A stretch of 64,000 bases of DNA from Bog-473 sp963766995 (GTDB lineage Bacteria; Actinomycetota; Acidimicrobiia; Acidimicrobiales; RAAP-2). The notes beneath the pieces are model-generated. The model searched no databases, was not told where the DNA came from, and saw nothing but the letters and a program-made list of their open reading frames with translations. How positions within the stretch are numbered: the stretch's first letter is position 1; each line of letters opens with the position of its first letter. A program made the translations under genes and the position numbers. Below, piece by piece: positions 53,427 through 62,197 of this stretch. The stretch is taken from the NCBI GenBank assembly GCA_963766995.1, contig CAVYCE010000003.1, positions 1,550,001-1,614,000 of the forward strand, in the 5' to 3' direction.

Positions 53427-54077
53427 ATGACCAATGAGCGGATCCACGACGCGCTGTCCGTTGCCCTCGACGGACGACACCTCTTGACGCACCCCTTCTA
53501 CCGCCGTTGGGAGGCCGGGACCCTGGCTGACGGCGAATTGGCCGCCTACGCCGAGCAGTACCGACTGATTGAGCAGGAGCTGCCGGTCACCCTGGCGGCC
53601 ATTGTGAGCACCCTTCCGGAGGGACACGCCCAGGACATGGTGGCAGCCAATCTTTCCGACGAGCTCGGTGCACCGGCCCCGCACACTGAACTTTTCGAAT
53701 CATTCGCCCGAGCGGCCGGAGCGCGCCGCCACGTCAGTCCTTCCGAGGCAACGGCCGCACTGTTGTCCGCCGTCCGTTCGGCGGTTACGACCGATCCCAT
53801 TGCCGCCCTGGCCATGGTGGCCGCCTACGAAGTGCAGGCCGCTGACATCGCGGCATCCAAAGCTGACGGCCTCCGCCGTCACTACGGCATGGACGCTGAG
53901 GGCACCCGATTCTGGGACATCCACACGACGCAGGAAGCGGCCCACGCTGATTGGTCAACCGAAGCGCTGTCCGGGCTGGATGCTGACCCTGCAGTGGTCG
54001 GGGCCGCAGCCCGAGTGGCCGCAGACGCCTGGTGGAGCTTTCTCGACGAGCGTGAGGCGCTGGCTCCGGCCGTCTGA
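53427..54077 (+). CDS. CADD/PqqC-like heme-oxygenase-fold diiron protein
   Basis: 216 residues, all alpha. HPFYRRWEAGTL and YAEQYRLIEQELP are typical first helices. The metal set is complete: Glu79 and His86 (ELGAPAPH), Glu135 (AAYEVQAAD), then His166, Glu170 and His173 (HTTQEAAH). In Chlamydia CADD the ligands are spaced the same way, and its Tyr27 and Lys152 take part in self-sacrificing p-aminobenzoate synthesis. Here Tyr25 and Lys145 (AASKADG) fall at matching positions. A folate-precursor role is therefore plausible. The alternative is a generic heme-oxygenase-like oxidase. Confidence 0.8.
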   Translation: MTNERIHDALSVALDGRHLLTHPFYRRWEAGTLADGELAAYAEQYRLIEQELPVTLAAIVSTLPEGHAQDMVAANLSDELGAPAPHTELFESFARAAGARRHVSPSEATAALLSAVRSAVTTDPIAALAMVAAYEVQAADIAASKADGLRRHYGMDAEGTRFWDIHTTQEAAHADWSTEALSGLDADPAVVGAAARVAADAWWSFLDEREALAPAV

Positions 54078-54079
54078 AC

Positions 54080-55405
54080 TCAGGTGATCTGACCGCATTG
54101 AGCGGCCGCGGCGGCAAAGGCTCGTCCCCGGTCTCGGTAGTCGGCGAAGTGCCCGAAACTGGGTGCTCCAGGTGAGAGCAATACCACGCCATCGGTGTCG
54201 CACCAGGCGTATGCGATGTCCACCGCCTCATCGAGGCTGGCGGCGTCGATCACCTCGACCGCGCTGCCTGCTTCTCGTACGGCCCGTCCGATGCGCGGTC
54301 CGTTGTCAGGCATGGTGATCACCAATGTGGGCTGCTGCCGGCTCGCCACTGCGTGGCCGAGTGGGACATAGTCAACGCCGCGGTCCTGCCCTCCGACCAA
54401 CAGCGCCACCCGCCGATGGACGAAAGTTTCCAGGGCCGCCGCCACCGAAAGCACATTGGTGGACAATCCATCATCGACGAACTCCACGTTGCCGACTCGT
54501 CCCACTGATTGACACCGGCTGGGCAATCCGGCAAATCCCTCTGCCGCCTGGGCCAGCAACGCCTCATCGGATGCTTCGGGGACGCCGAGCGCCACCAGCA
54601 CGGCCCGGGCCATGGCGGCGTTGCGCCGATTGTGCGATCCCGGCAGACCCAACGCGTCCACCCAAGGGCCACCAATGCGGGGATCGTCAGCGTTGATCCA
54701 CTGCACATGATCGCTCCGTGCGGTCAGCTCGGTCCGCAGAACAGCGTCGTCACCTGATGCCAGAGCATGCCTCACGCCGGGTGCAGTGCAGAGCGAGAGC
54801 TTGTCGCTGTAGTAGCGGTCGACGCTTCCATGCCAGTCCAGGTGATCCGGGGAAAGCGAGGTCGCCGCAGACACAGCCGGACCCCTGGTGAGATCGGGAA
54901 TCTGAAAGCTCGAGGTCTCAATGACCCAGAACTGTGGATTCCGCGCCGTCATGGGGTCCCAAGGCGGTGAGCCGATGTTGCCGCCCAGCTCGGCGTCGTA
55001 GCCCAGCCCGCGGAGGAGATGCACCGCGATGCTGGTCGTGGTGCTCTTTCCCTTCGTGCCGGTGATACAGGCCACTTGCTCGGCGGGTACATCCTCCAGC
55101 CAGAGGCCGAGGCCCCCGCACACCGTGACGCCAGCCTCCTCGAGTTGTGCCACTTCTGGTCGGTAGCGGCTGATGCCGGGGCTTTTGACGACGACGTCAC
55201 AGCTCAGCAGTGCCGTCAATCCGCCCTGCGCAAGCGTTTGCACCTCGATCCCATCCATTTCGGTTGAGGCCGGATGATCGTCGACCAGCACTGGCCGCAC
55301 GCCGTCAGCTCGCAGTCGCCTCAGGCTGGCCGTCCCTTCGACGCCGACTCCCCAGAGGCCGACCGACGCGCTAGCGAGCGCTGACCAGGAGATCGGGCGG
55401 CGCAT
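54080..55405 (-). CDS. murD2: MurD2-type UDP-MurNAc-L-Ala:L-Glu ligase
   Basis: 441 residues from ATG at 55405, which lies 35 bases inside the end of murL. SVGLWGVGVEGTASLRRLRA is the N-terminal UDP-binding fold. ACITGTKGKSTTTSIAVHLL is the Mur ligase ATP loop (116-124), SPDHLDWHGSVDRYYSDKLS the following HxD motif, and GLPGSHNRRNAAMARAVLVA the NxxN segment. The C-terminal ligase domain carries LLVGGQDRGVDYVPL. Beside murL it should add L-Glu rather than D-Glu to UDP-MurNAc-L-Ala, the MurD2 reaction; this specificity rests on context. Confidence 0.85.
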   Translation of the reverse strand: MRRPISWSALASASVGLWGVGVEGTASLRRLRADGVRPVLVDDHPASTEMDGIEVQTLAQGGLTALLSCDVVVKSPGISRYRPEVAQLEEAGVTVCGGLGLWLEDVPAEQVACITGTKGKSTTTSIAVHLLRGLGYDAELGGNIGSPPWDPMTARNPQFWVIETSSFQIPDLTRGPAVSAATSLSPDHLDWHGSVDRYYSDKLSLCTAPGVRHALASGDDAVLRTELTARSDHVQWINADDPRIGGPWVDALGLPGSHNRRNAAMARAVLVALGVPEASDEALLAQAAEGFAGLPSRCQSVGRVGNVEFVDDGLSTNVLSVAAALETFVHRRVALLVGGQDRGVDYVPLGHAVASRQQPTLVITMPDNGPRIGRAVREAGSAVEVIDAASLDEAVDIAYAWCDTDGVVLLSPGAPSFGHFADYRDRGRAFAAAAAQCGQIT

Positions 55406-56705
55406 AGCGATCAGGAATGAAATGGGGACCTTGTGCTGCGAGCAGGCTGGTTGGTGGCGACAGAGGCAGCGCTTCGAACAACGACTGAAGGAGCGCATCT
55501 CCTTGCCGATCAGGCCGCGCTGCCGCCATCTGAACGGCGGTGCGACATTCGTCGACATCGCCAACACACTCGAAAGGCTTGGCATCGGGCGTCAACCCGA
55601 GGAGCGTCTCGAATCGATGGCGCAGGTCGGGTCGCCCCAAAGGCTCGGTGCCAGAGAAGACGGCCCGCAGGGCATCGGCACTCATGAACGGAGCGAGGAT
55701 CAGGTCGATAAAGCAACATTTGTCACACTCACCGCACCAGTGGTCGAGGCGCTGCTGCTGGTCCTGATGGAAAGATCGATTGCAGCTCCGAACCACGGAA
55801 TGAAACTCGCTCAGTTCGGAAAACTGCTGCGCCACCCAGAGTTCGCTGCGTGAGCGCAGGTACGAGAACACCGAAAGGTCTGAGCCGAGAGAATTGCGCA
55901 CCAAGGCGGCAAATTCCTCTTCGAAGTCAATGCCCTTGGACCATTGATGATTGATGGCCGTGCCTTCATGCTCCAAGGTCGGTATGGATGCCGACCATTC
56001 GTTCGACAGCACCACCGCATCTCGATGATCCAAGACCGCAGCGACCACCGAAGCTGCGGTGATGACAGCGGTGATGGGGACATGTCCATTGAAGAACCCG
56101 AGCACAGCGGACCGCATCACCACAGGGCTGAGCTCCCGGGTGATGTGCACAATGGGAAGTCCCGTTGGTGCCGCGGCGTCACTGATGGCGGCGAACGAAT
56201 CCCCCTTCGGGTGCACAATGCAAAGGGCAGCCTCCGGATGTTCGTTCCTGAGCGCGGCCACCGTCACCATGGAGTCAATCCCACCACCGAACGGGATGAG
56301 GGGTCGACTGGGTGTGGAGACGTATGGCGCCGGTGATGTTGTCCCCTCAGGGCCCACCACTTCGACCCCGGACAGGTCGATGCCGTTGCGGTAGGCGAAT
56401 TCACCCAGACCGCCTCGGTAATACCTGGCCAGGAACTTTCGCTCGCCGGCCGTGGTGAGCGTTGTCCCACAATCGATGATGCGGGCCGCGGTTGTCTTGT
56501 AATACGAGACACCGGCCAGGAGAAACAGGATGCGAACGGCGGCGGCCACGGCCGGATCACTCCAGTCACCGTCTGGGCCGAAGACGAAACGCTCAGTGAA
56601 GTGGTGACCTCCGGTTGAATAACGGCACTCCACTTCCCCGGAGGAGGGTGTGATCGAGTAGCCGTCGTAGGAAAAACGCTCGGCTCGATTGTCGGAAGTG
56701 GTCAT
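55371..56705 (-). CDS. murL: MurL, UDP-MurNAc-L-Ala-L-Glu epimerase
   Basis: 444 residues. LIPFGGGIDSMVTVAALRNE (about 136-155) is a PP-loop-like ATP site. WCGECDKCCFIDLILAPFMS is a Cys-rich motif of the family, and QWSKGIDFEEEFAALVR lies between them. MurL adenylates and inverts the terminal L-Glu of UDP-MurNAc-L-Ala-L-Glu to D-Glu, so no glutamate racemase is needed. The pairing with an overlapping murD-type gene is the known MurD2-MurL arrangement. A small 6-bp hairpin lies just upstream (56718-56735), in the leader or the space after pgeF. Confidence 0.88.
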   Translation of the reverse strand: MTTSDNRAERFSYDGYSITPSSGEVECRYSTGGHHFTERFVFGPDGDWSDPAVAAAVRILFLLAGVSYYKTTAARIIDCGTTLTTAGERKFLARYYRGGLGEFAYRNGIDLSGVEVVGPEGTTSPAPYVSTPSRPLIPFGGGIDSMVTVAALRNEHPEAALCIVHPKGDSFAAISDAAAPTGLPIVHITRELSPVVMRSAVLGFFNGHVPITAVITAASVVAAVLDHRDAVVLSNEWSASIPTLEHEGTAINHQWSKGIDFEEEFAALVRNSLGSDLSVFSYLRSRSELWVAQQFSELSEFHSVVRSCNRSFHQDQQQRLDHWCGECDKCCFIDLILAPFMSADALRAVFSGTEPLGRPDLRHRFETLLGLTPDAKPFECVGDVDECRTAVQMAAARPDRQGDALLQSLFEALPLSPPTSLLAAQGPHFIPDRYAPPDLLVSAR

Positions 56706-56779
56706 CAGTTTGGGAAGGTCGCCACTCGGGGCGACGGCAGGTACATGCTAGGGGCTTGGAGGACAATTTCCGGCCAGCG

Positions 56780-57577
56780 TCAGGCCAGGAGCTGGGCCAT
56801 CAGGGCGAATCGACCACAGGGACGCAGGGCCCGATCGCTGAAGAAGTCATCGTCGGACGTGGTGCTGGTGCTGGCGCTGATGTGCTCATCAAGGACGCCG
56901 GCCAGACGAAGCTGCTGTCGGTTGGCGGCGATGAGATCGACCAACCAATGCCCGTCTCCGTCCGGTCGGGTGACGGCCCTCTCGAGCGGAATGGGTGCGA
57001 CGGCCGCCGCCAGTCCATCATGCACCTGAGCGTCCACTTGATAGGCGTCCGAGATCACCGCTGGCCCGAGGTAGGCCACTATCCGATCCGCTCGCCCCCC
57101 CAGCTCGGTCATGGCCGCTACGGTTCGGCTGACGACGCCGGCTGCTGTGCCGCGCCATCCGGCGTGGACGGCGGCCAGCACCCGGGCCATCGGGTCCACC
57201 AGCGCAAGGGGAACACAATCGGCCACCATCATGACCAGCACAATGTCCGCCGAGGTGGTGATCAGGATGTCGGAGCCAGGTATGGCGTCGTCCATTTGGC
57301 GAGCGCCGCGTCCTCTGTGTTGGGCGTCGACCACGGTGACGTTGCTCCCGTGCACCTGGTCGGCGAAGACCAGCTGGTCGAGGTCCGCCCCAAAGGCTTG
57401 CGCCGCTCTCTCACGGTTTGTGATCACACGTGCCGATTCGTCACCAACGTGGAGCCCGAGGTTCAGCGACTCATATGGCCCCTTGGAGACACCACCGTGA
57501 CGAGTGGTCACTGCCACTGCGGCACATCCATCTGAGCCGTCCCAGCGACGAAGGACGGCTTCGGCGTCAGTGCTCAC
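56780..57577 (-). CDS. pgeF: Peptidoglycan editing factor PgeF (YfiH/multicopper-laccase-fold)
   Basis: 265 residues from GTG at 57577, with TAGCGT eight bases upstream. VTTRHGGVSKGPYESLNLGL is the N-terminal signature. MMVADCVPLALVD holds the catalytic Cys and AVHAGWRGTAAGV the zinc His. In E. coli the homologue removes wrongly added L-Ser from UDP-MurNAc; other members deaminate or phosphorolyse purine nucleosides. Its position before murL and murD2 in one strand favours a wall-precursor role. The gap to murL is 74 bases. Confidence 0.88.
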   Translation of the reverse strand: MSTDAEAVLRRWDGSDGCAAVAVTTRHGGVSKGPYESLNLGLHVGDESARVITNRERAAQAFGADLDQLVFADQVHGSNVTVVDAQHRGRGARQMDDAIPGSDILITTSADIVLVMMVADCVPLALVDPMARVLAAVHAGWRGTAAGVVSRTVAAMTELGGRADRIVAYLGPAVISDAYQVDAQVHDGLAAAVAPIPLERAVTRPDGDGHWLVDLIAANRQQLRLAGVLDEHISASTSTTSDDDFFSDRALRPCGRFALMAQLLA

Positions 57578-57585
57578 CAGCGGTC

Positions 57586-57591
57586 ACGCTA
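57586..57591 (-). promoter_or_regulatory. -10 element TAGCGT
   Basis: The hexamer ends eight bases before the pgeF GTG at 57577. Confidence 0.5.
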
Positions 57592-57613
57592 CTGATCGAG
57601 CAGACCGCTCGGA

Positions 57614-58024
57614 TCAGGAGGCCTCGATCTCCTGCCACATGGTGGATGGGACAACCGAGAGGAGTGGATGGTCGCGATGCCTGGGCTGCTGCAATTCGGC
57701 GAATCCATACAGTTCGGTGGCATCGGCGGTGGGGCGATGCCGAGGCACACTGGTACCGATCACGTCGGACAGTGAACGGCCCTGACGCTGAGCCTCGAAC
57801 AGCATCTGCATCGACTGCAAGGAGAATCCTTCGCGTTGGAGCCGGAGGATGGCGCCCAGTTGCTGGCGATGAGAGGTTCCGTAGAGGCCGGTGCGGCCGC
57901 GGAGCCCCGGACGGTCCAGCAGACCAAGGGTCTGAAAGGCCCGTATGTTCCGGGAGGTGGTTCCACACTCCAGCGCGAGCTGATCGATGGTGAGCTCGTC
58001 ATCGACGGTCAGCAACCTCGGCAC
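57614..58024 (-). CDS. MerR-family transcriptional regulator
   Basis: 136 residues from GTG at 58024. LTIDQLALECGTTSRNIRAF is the helix-turn-helix and RTGLYGTSHRQQLGAILRLQ the wing and second helix. The ligand-binding tail is short and has no metal cysteines. It is divergent from the MaoC-like hydratase gene and the space between them carries paired repeats, so it probably regulates both. The effector is unknown. Confidence 0.85.
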   Translation of the reverse strand: MPRLLTVDDELTIDQLALECGTTSRNIRAFQTLGLLDRPGLRGRTGLYGTSHRQQLGAILRLQREGFSLQSMQMLFEAQRQGRSLSDVIGTSVPRHRPTADATELYGFAELQQPRHRDHPLLSVVPSTMWQEIEAS

Positions 58025-58030
58025 TTGACA

Positions 58031-58056
58031 AGACTAACATATATTTATGTAACATA
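58031..58056. promoter_or_regulatory. MerR/hydratase divergent operator: TAACATA repeats and TAGTCT -10
   Basis: On the plus strand TAACATA occurs at 58035-58041 and 58050-58056, a 15-base repeat unit; TATGTAACATA around the second is nearly palindromic. On the minus strand TAGTCT (58031-58036) ends six bases before the MerR GTG. The MerR protein may bind here and control both directions. Confidence 0.5.
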
Positions 58057-58085
58057 GAACACAGTCAATTAGAAAAGAGGCACTG

Positions 58086-58970
58086 ATGGGACTGAACCTC
58101 GATGCAGTGGGCACCAAGGGTGAGCCGACGAAACGGTCATGGACCCACAAGGACGCCCTGCTCTACGCCCTCGGTGTCGGTGCCGGCGCACTCGATCCGA
58201 CCGGCTTCGAGCTGGACCTCACCACTGAGAACTCGGCTGGGGTAGTGCAGAAGGTCCTGCCCACCTTCGTCACCATCGTGGGGCAAGGGGGCGGAGCCAT
58301 GGGGAACTTAGGCGACGTGGATTTCACCCAATTAGTGCACGGCGAGCAGTCGATCACCCTGAACGGGGAGATCCCGACCGAGGGATCGGTGACAGTGACG
58401 ACGTCCATCGCAGGGATGTACGACAAGGGCTCAGGCGGCCTCGTCGTCCTCGAAAGTGAGTCGGTATACACCGACACCGGTGCGCCGGCGTTTTCTGGTC
58501 GAAGTGGTCTCTTCATCCGCGGTGCCGGCGGCTTTGGCGGTCCAAGGGGACCGGTGGCCGATGAGGACACGACGCTGGCGGCCGACGCATTGCCATCACG
58601 CGAACCCGACGAATCGGTGAGCTACACCACGCGCACCGACCAGGCCCTGCTCTATCGACTGAGCGGCGATCGCAACCCGCTGCATTCGGACCCCACCTTC
58701 GCCAAGCGAGCCGGCTTCGACCGCCCAATCCTCCACGGCCTATGCACCTATGGCTTCACGGGTCGAGCTCTTCTGCATTCGGTCTGCGGTTCGGATCCGG
58801 CCAAGCTCAGGCTGATGCGGGCCCGGTTCTCCCGTCCCACCATGCCGGGAGACACGCTGACAGTGTCGGTGTGGGACATCAGCGATCAGTCTTCCGGTGC
58901 CTTCCGATTTCGCACGGAGAATCAGCGGGGCGAAGTCGTCATAGATGGCGGACTGCTTCGACTGGCCTGA
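58086..58970 (+). CDS. MaoC-like enoyl-CoA hydratase 2
   Basis: 294 residues, a double hotdog. The C-terminal half has YRLSGDRNPLHSDPTFAKRA followed by GFDRPILHGLCTYGFTGRAL, the hydratase-2 motif with catalytic Asp and His. The N-terminal half (LLYALGVGAGALDPTGFELD) lacks it, as in the eukaryotic MFE-2/actinobacterial type. It hydrates trans-2-enoyl-CoA to the (R)-3-hydroxyacyl-CoA. AAAAGAGG precedes the ATG. The P450 and SDR nearby make sterol or branched-fatty-acid oxidation plausible. Confidence 0.88.
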   Translation: MGLNLDAVGTKGEPTKRSWTHKDALLYALGVGAGALDPTGFELDLTTENSAGVVQKVLPTFVTIVGQGGGAMGNLGDVDFTQLVHGEQSITLNGEIPTEGSVTVTTSIAGMYDKGSGGLVVLESESVYTDTGAPAFSGRSGLFIRGAGGFGGPRGPVADEDTTLAADALPSREPDESVSYTTRTDQALLYRLSGDRNPLHSDPTFAKRAGFDRPILHGLCTYGFTGRALLHSVCGSDPAKLRLMRARFSRPTMPGDTLTVSVWDISDQSSGAFRFRTENQRGEVVIDGGLLRLA

Positions 58971-58976
58971 CGGTAT

Positions 58977-59783
58977 TCAGCCTCCGAAAAGGAGGGAGTA
59001 GTCGGCGCCACGGCGCAGATGGTGGCCGCCGTCGATCCCCAACGTCTCCCCGGTCACAAACGATGACTCGGGACCGATGAGATAACGGACGGCGGCTGCC
59101 ACATCGGTCACGGTGCCGATCCGCCCAAGGGGCATCTGATCGATGTAATTGTCGAGCAACGGACCCCCGGCGGTGATGAAGGACATGAGTTCGTCATCGA
59201 TGATTCCAGGGGCCACGGCGTTGACCCGAATGCCATAGCGACCGAGTTCCTCGGCTGCGGTCTCAGCCAGAAAGCTGATGCCGGCCTTGGCCACGCCGTA
59301 GGCCCACAGGTGTGGGTGGGGGAAGCGGCCGGCTCCCGATGACATGAGGACGATGGAGCCCGGTGTGACCTGAGTTCGAAACGCAGTGCCGGCGTGCTTG
59401 ACGCAGATGACCGAGCCCATGAGGTTGAGGTCGATGGTGGCGCGCACGGCGGCGATGTCGGCGTCGAGCACCGATCCGAGGTGCAGCGAACCCCCGGCGC
59501 AGGCAAAAAGACCATTGATCTTTCCGGTGGCCTTGGTCGTAGCCGCAACAGCCTCCGCTACTTGCTCCTCTACGGTCACGTCGGCCACCACGTAGGACGC
59601 CGATGCACCGGCCGCTTTGGCGGCTTCAATGACCGCAACGGCGTCGACCAGCTTCTGCTCGGTTCGACCACAGATGGTGACGTGCGCACCGTCGGCCGCC
59701 AGCCGGGTGGCCGTGGCCAGACCGATCCCACTCCCTCCACCCGTCACCAACACGGACCAACCTGCGATACCCGAATCGCTCAT
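58977..59783 (-). CDS. Short-chain dehydrogenase/reductase
   Basis: 268 residues. VLVTGGGSGIGLATATRLAA is the cofactor motif, LFACAGGSLHLGS the NNAG-like segment, and YGVAKAGISFLAE the catalytic Tyr-Lys. TGETLGIDGGHHLRRGADYS ends the fold. It is coupled to the P450 gene by a four-base overlap and convergent with the hydratase gene. A 3-hydroxyacyl-CoA or hydroxysteroid dehydrogenase is plausible, but no residues fix the substrate. Confidence 0.87.
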   Translation of the reverse strand: MSDSGIAGWSVLVTGGGSGIGLATATRLAADGAHVTICGRTEQKLVDAVAVIEAAKAAGASASYVVADVTVEEQVAEAVAATTKATGKINGLFACAGGSLHLGSVLDADIAAVRATIDLNLMGSVICVKHAGTAFRTQVTPGSIVLMSSGAGRFPHPHLWAYGVAKAGISFLAETAAEELGRYGIRVNAVAPGIIDDELMSFITAGGPLLDNYIDQMPLGRIGTVTDVAAAVRYLIGPESSFVTGETLGIDGGHHLRRGADYSLLFGG

Positions 59784-61000
59784 CGGGAGGCGCTCGCACC
59801 CACTGGCGCGGTAGGAGTGAAGGTCACCGGCATGGATTCGATGCCGGAAATGAAGTTCGCTTCCCGCCGCGGCAGGGCGGCGCGGTCGATATTGAGCCGT
59901 ATGTCGGGCAGTCGGGCCAGCAGTCGGTCGACCATGACTTTGAGCTCGAGGCGAGCCAGCTGATTGCCCAAGCAGAAGTGAGCTCCGAACCCGAAGGCCA
60001 TATGGGGATTGGGAGATCGCGTGATGTCGAACTGGTCTGGATGTTCAAAGACGGCGGCGTCTCGATTGGCGGACGGGTACAGCAGGATCAGTTCCTGTCC
60101 GGCGCTGATATGCGCACCTTCGATCTCCACATCTCGAGTGGCGCTGCGGGCCATGTTCTTGATGGGCGACACCCAGCGCAGCATCTCCTCAACGGCGCCT
60201 GGCATGAGTTCGGAATCGGCGGCGAGACGAGCCTGCTGATCCGGGTGGGCCAGTAGTTCCTCGAATCCGCCCGAAATCACATGTCGGGTGGTCTCGTCAC
60301 CGCCAATCAGAATCAGCAGCGTCTCGTGTACCAGCGAATCATTGTCGAGCGAGTCGCCGTCAATGTCGGCGTGGCACAACACGCCGACCAAGTCATCGGT
60401 GCTGCCTCGCTTCCGACGGTCTTCAAAGACGGGATTGATGTACCCCGTGTACTCAATAAACGCCATCGCCGCCGAGTCCATAAGCGTGGGGTCAGGTGCA
60501 CCCAAGGCCTTGAGCATGTCATCGGACCAGCGCAGCAGGTCGGCACGATCTTCAGGAGCCACGCCGAGCATGTCGCCGATGACAATGATGGGAAGCGGCG
60601 CAGCGATGTCGGTCACGAAATCGCAGCTGCCCTTCTCACACACCAGATCGATGATGGCGTCACAGGTGTCACGGAGGCCGCTCTCCATTTCGCGCACTCG
60701 CTTTGGAGTGAATCCCTCTGACACCAGACGGCGTCGCCGTACGTGTTCTGGAGCATCAAAGTCGATCATCATGGGGAGTTGGGGAACCTTGGGTCGGATG
60801 CCCTGTGCACTCGAGAACGTCTCCGTATCAACTGACGCGGCCTTGACGCCGGCATAACTCGCCACGGCCCAGAGATCGTTGGCCTCGTCGTAGTAGACGG
60901 GGGCGTTCTCTCGCATCCAGGCATAGGCATCGTGTGGTTCCCGCCCGTAGAACGCGCCATCGAGGAGATTGATATTCAGGTGGTCCGGGGCCTCGGTCAT
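59780..61000 (-). CDS. Cytochrome P450 (CYP125/CYP142-like group)
   Basis: 406 residues. I-helix GGDETTRH (233-240), Glu272-x-x-Arg275 of the K helix, and the heme loop FGFGAHFCLGNQLARLE with Cys343 are all intact. MIDFDAPEHVRRRRLVSEGF is the conserved C-helix region. The overall pattern resembles actinobacterial P450s that oxidise sterol side chains or fatty acids. It needs a ferredoxin and reductase that are not in this window. TAACGT lies six bases upstream, inside the end of the glycosyltransferase gene. Confidence 0.9.
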   Translation of the reverse strand: MTEAPDHLNINLLDGAFYGREPHDAYAWMRENAPVYYDEANDLWAVASYAGVKAASVDTETFSSAQGIRPKVPQLPMMIDFDAPEHVRRRRLVSEGFTPKRVREMESGLRDTCDAIIDLVCEKGSCDFVTDIAAPLPIIVIGDMLGVAPEDRADLLRWSDDMLKALGAPDPTLMDSAAMAFIEYTGYINPVFEDRRKRGSTDDLVGVLCHADIDGDSLDNDSLVHETLLILIGGDETTRHVISGGFEELLAHPDQQARLAADSELMPGAVEEMLRWVSPIKNMARSATRDVEIEGAHISAGQELILLYPSANRDAAVFEHPDQFDITRSPNPHMAFGFGAHFCLGNQLARLELKVMVDRLLARLPDIRLNIDRAALPRREANFISGIESMPVTFTPTAPVGASASR

Positions 61001-61004
61001 GCGG

Positions 61005-62192
61005 TCACGTTAACGTGGAGTCGGCGCCCTCTCGAATGCCGCACGCTTGCCTGAGCTGATCAGCAAAGCGTTCGAAGGAATGATGATGCGCCAGGGCGTA
61101 GGCCTGGCCTTGCCGGCCCAATGGGATGCCGATCGCCGGGTCGCAAAGGGCCGACAGCGACCACAAAAGCTCGCCGCCATTGTCAAACCACAAGCCGCCG
61201 CATCCCATCTCGCAGTACTCGCGGGCTCGAGAGGCCCGCGGTACCAGCAGTGGGGTGCCGGCCTGCAAACACAGCAAGCTCTGCCTCGCATAGAGCCGAC
61301 CCGGATGAAGGTCCACGACGGCAGTGGCGGACGAAATCAACCGATGGAGTTCGGCCTCGGTCACTGCGTGCGACATGGGTCGCCGAATGCCACGAACGAA
61401 GTGCTCTGTGCTGTCGTCATTGACGACGACAATTCGCAATTGTGGATTGGCCATAGCGATGAACTCGACCATGACTCGGCGCCCGAGGCGATCCCATCGG
61501 TCCGATCCGGTCAGGACCATCACGTATGCATCGCCTGAATCATCGGGGACAGATGCCGAGTCGGCCTCCCAGCGCACCGGCAAGGGAATCACGGTGGTCG
61601 GCGTCTCGGTCCGGGAGGTGATCTTTTTCCGTTCCGCTTCCGTAAAGACGACGATATGGTCGATGCGGGTGAACAGGGTATCGAAGTGCACGCGATCCGG
61701 CGTTGAGACGGTGTCGGCCAGTGGGATCAGCACGATCGGGACCGAAGAGAGTTCAGGGAGCGCTTGCAGCACGCCTCTGTCCCGGTGGTCGAGCACGATG
61801 ATGGCAGCCGGTTCGATCTGGTCCAAGAGGGGTCGAGCCTGGCGCCATGCCGCATCAGTCTCATCGCTCACGATGGCGTCGGCTCCTTCGGTGGGCCATG
61901 TCAGTGATGAGGCGCGCTCGTATTCGGTGCCTCCCGAGGGGAGCGCATAGTTCGACACGATGAGATCCCGGTGGAGCGTCGCCCGTTCCGTCGGCCGCGG
62001 GTCCAGCACGTGTCGGGTGAACGACAAACCAGAAAGGACGTTGCCTGTTTCGCCCAGCGTGAAGAGATGGATTTCGCATGTCGCGGTCAGCGCGGCAACG
62101 ACCGTGCGCTGTGCTTCTGTGAATTCAACGTCGCCAATCGACCAAGGGGAGAGGACGGCGACGCGAGGTGCCGATGATGCGGGAGTGGGCAA
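61005..62192 (-). CDS. Glycosyltransferase, GT-B fold (GT4-like)
   Basis: About 395 residues. The start is placed at TTG 62192, six bases after the upstream stop; the frame stays open much further but only inside the neighbouring gene. RVAVLSPWSIGDVEF begins the first Rossmann domain and VVFTEAERKKITS its end. The second domain has VMVLTGSDRWDRLGRRVMVE and LPLPVRWEAD, then SATAVVDLHPGRLYARQSLL and GCGGLWFDNGGELLW. The latter match the donor site of GT4 enzymes, though the EX7E motif is weak. It likely adds a sugar to a surface polymer. The start is uncertain. Confidence 0.7.
   Translation of the reverse strand: MPTPASSAPRVAVLSPWSIGDVEFTEAQRTVVAALTATCEIHLFTLGETGNVLSGLSFTRHVLDPRPTERATLHRDLIVSNYALPSGGTEYERASSLTWPTEGADAIVSDETDAAWRQARPLLDQIEPAAIIVLDHRDRGVLQALPELSSVPIVLIPLADTVSTPDRVHFDTLFTRIDHIVVFTEAERKKITSRTETPTTVIPLPVRWEADSASVPDDSGDAYVMVLTGSDRWDRLGRRVMVEFIAMANPQLRIVVVNDDSTEHFVRGIRRPMSHAVTEAELHRLISSATAVVDLHPGRLYARQSLLCLQAGTPLLVPRASRAREYCEMGCGGLWFDNGGELLWSLSALCDPAIGIPLGRQGQAYALAHHHSFERFADQLRQACGIREGADSTLT
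61007..61012 (-). promoter_or_regulatory. -10 element TAACGT
   Basis: The hexamer ends six bases before the P450 ATG at 61000. Confidence 0.5.
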
Positions 62193-62197
62193 CTCGT

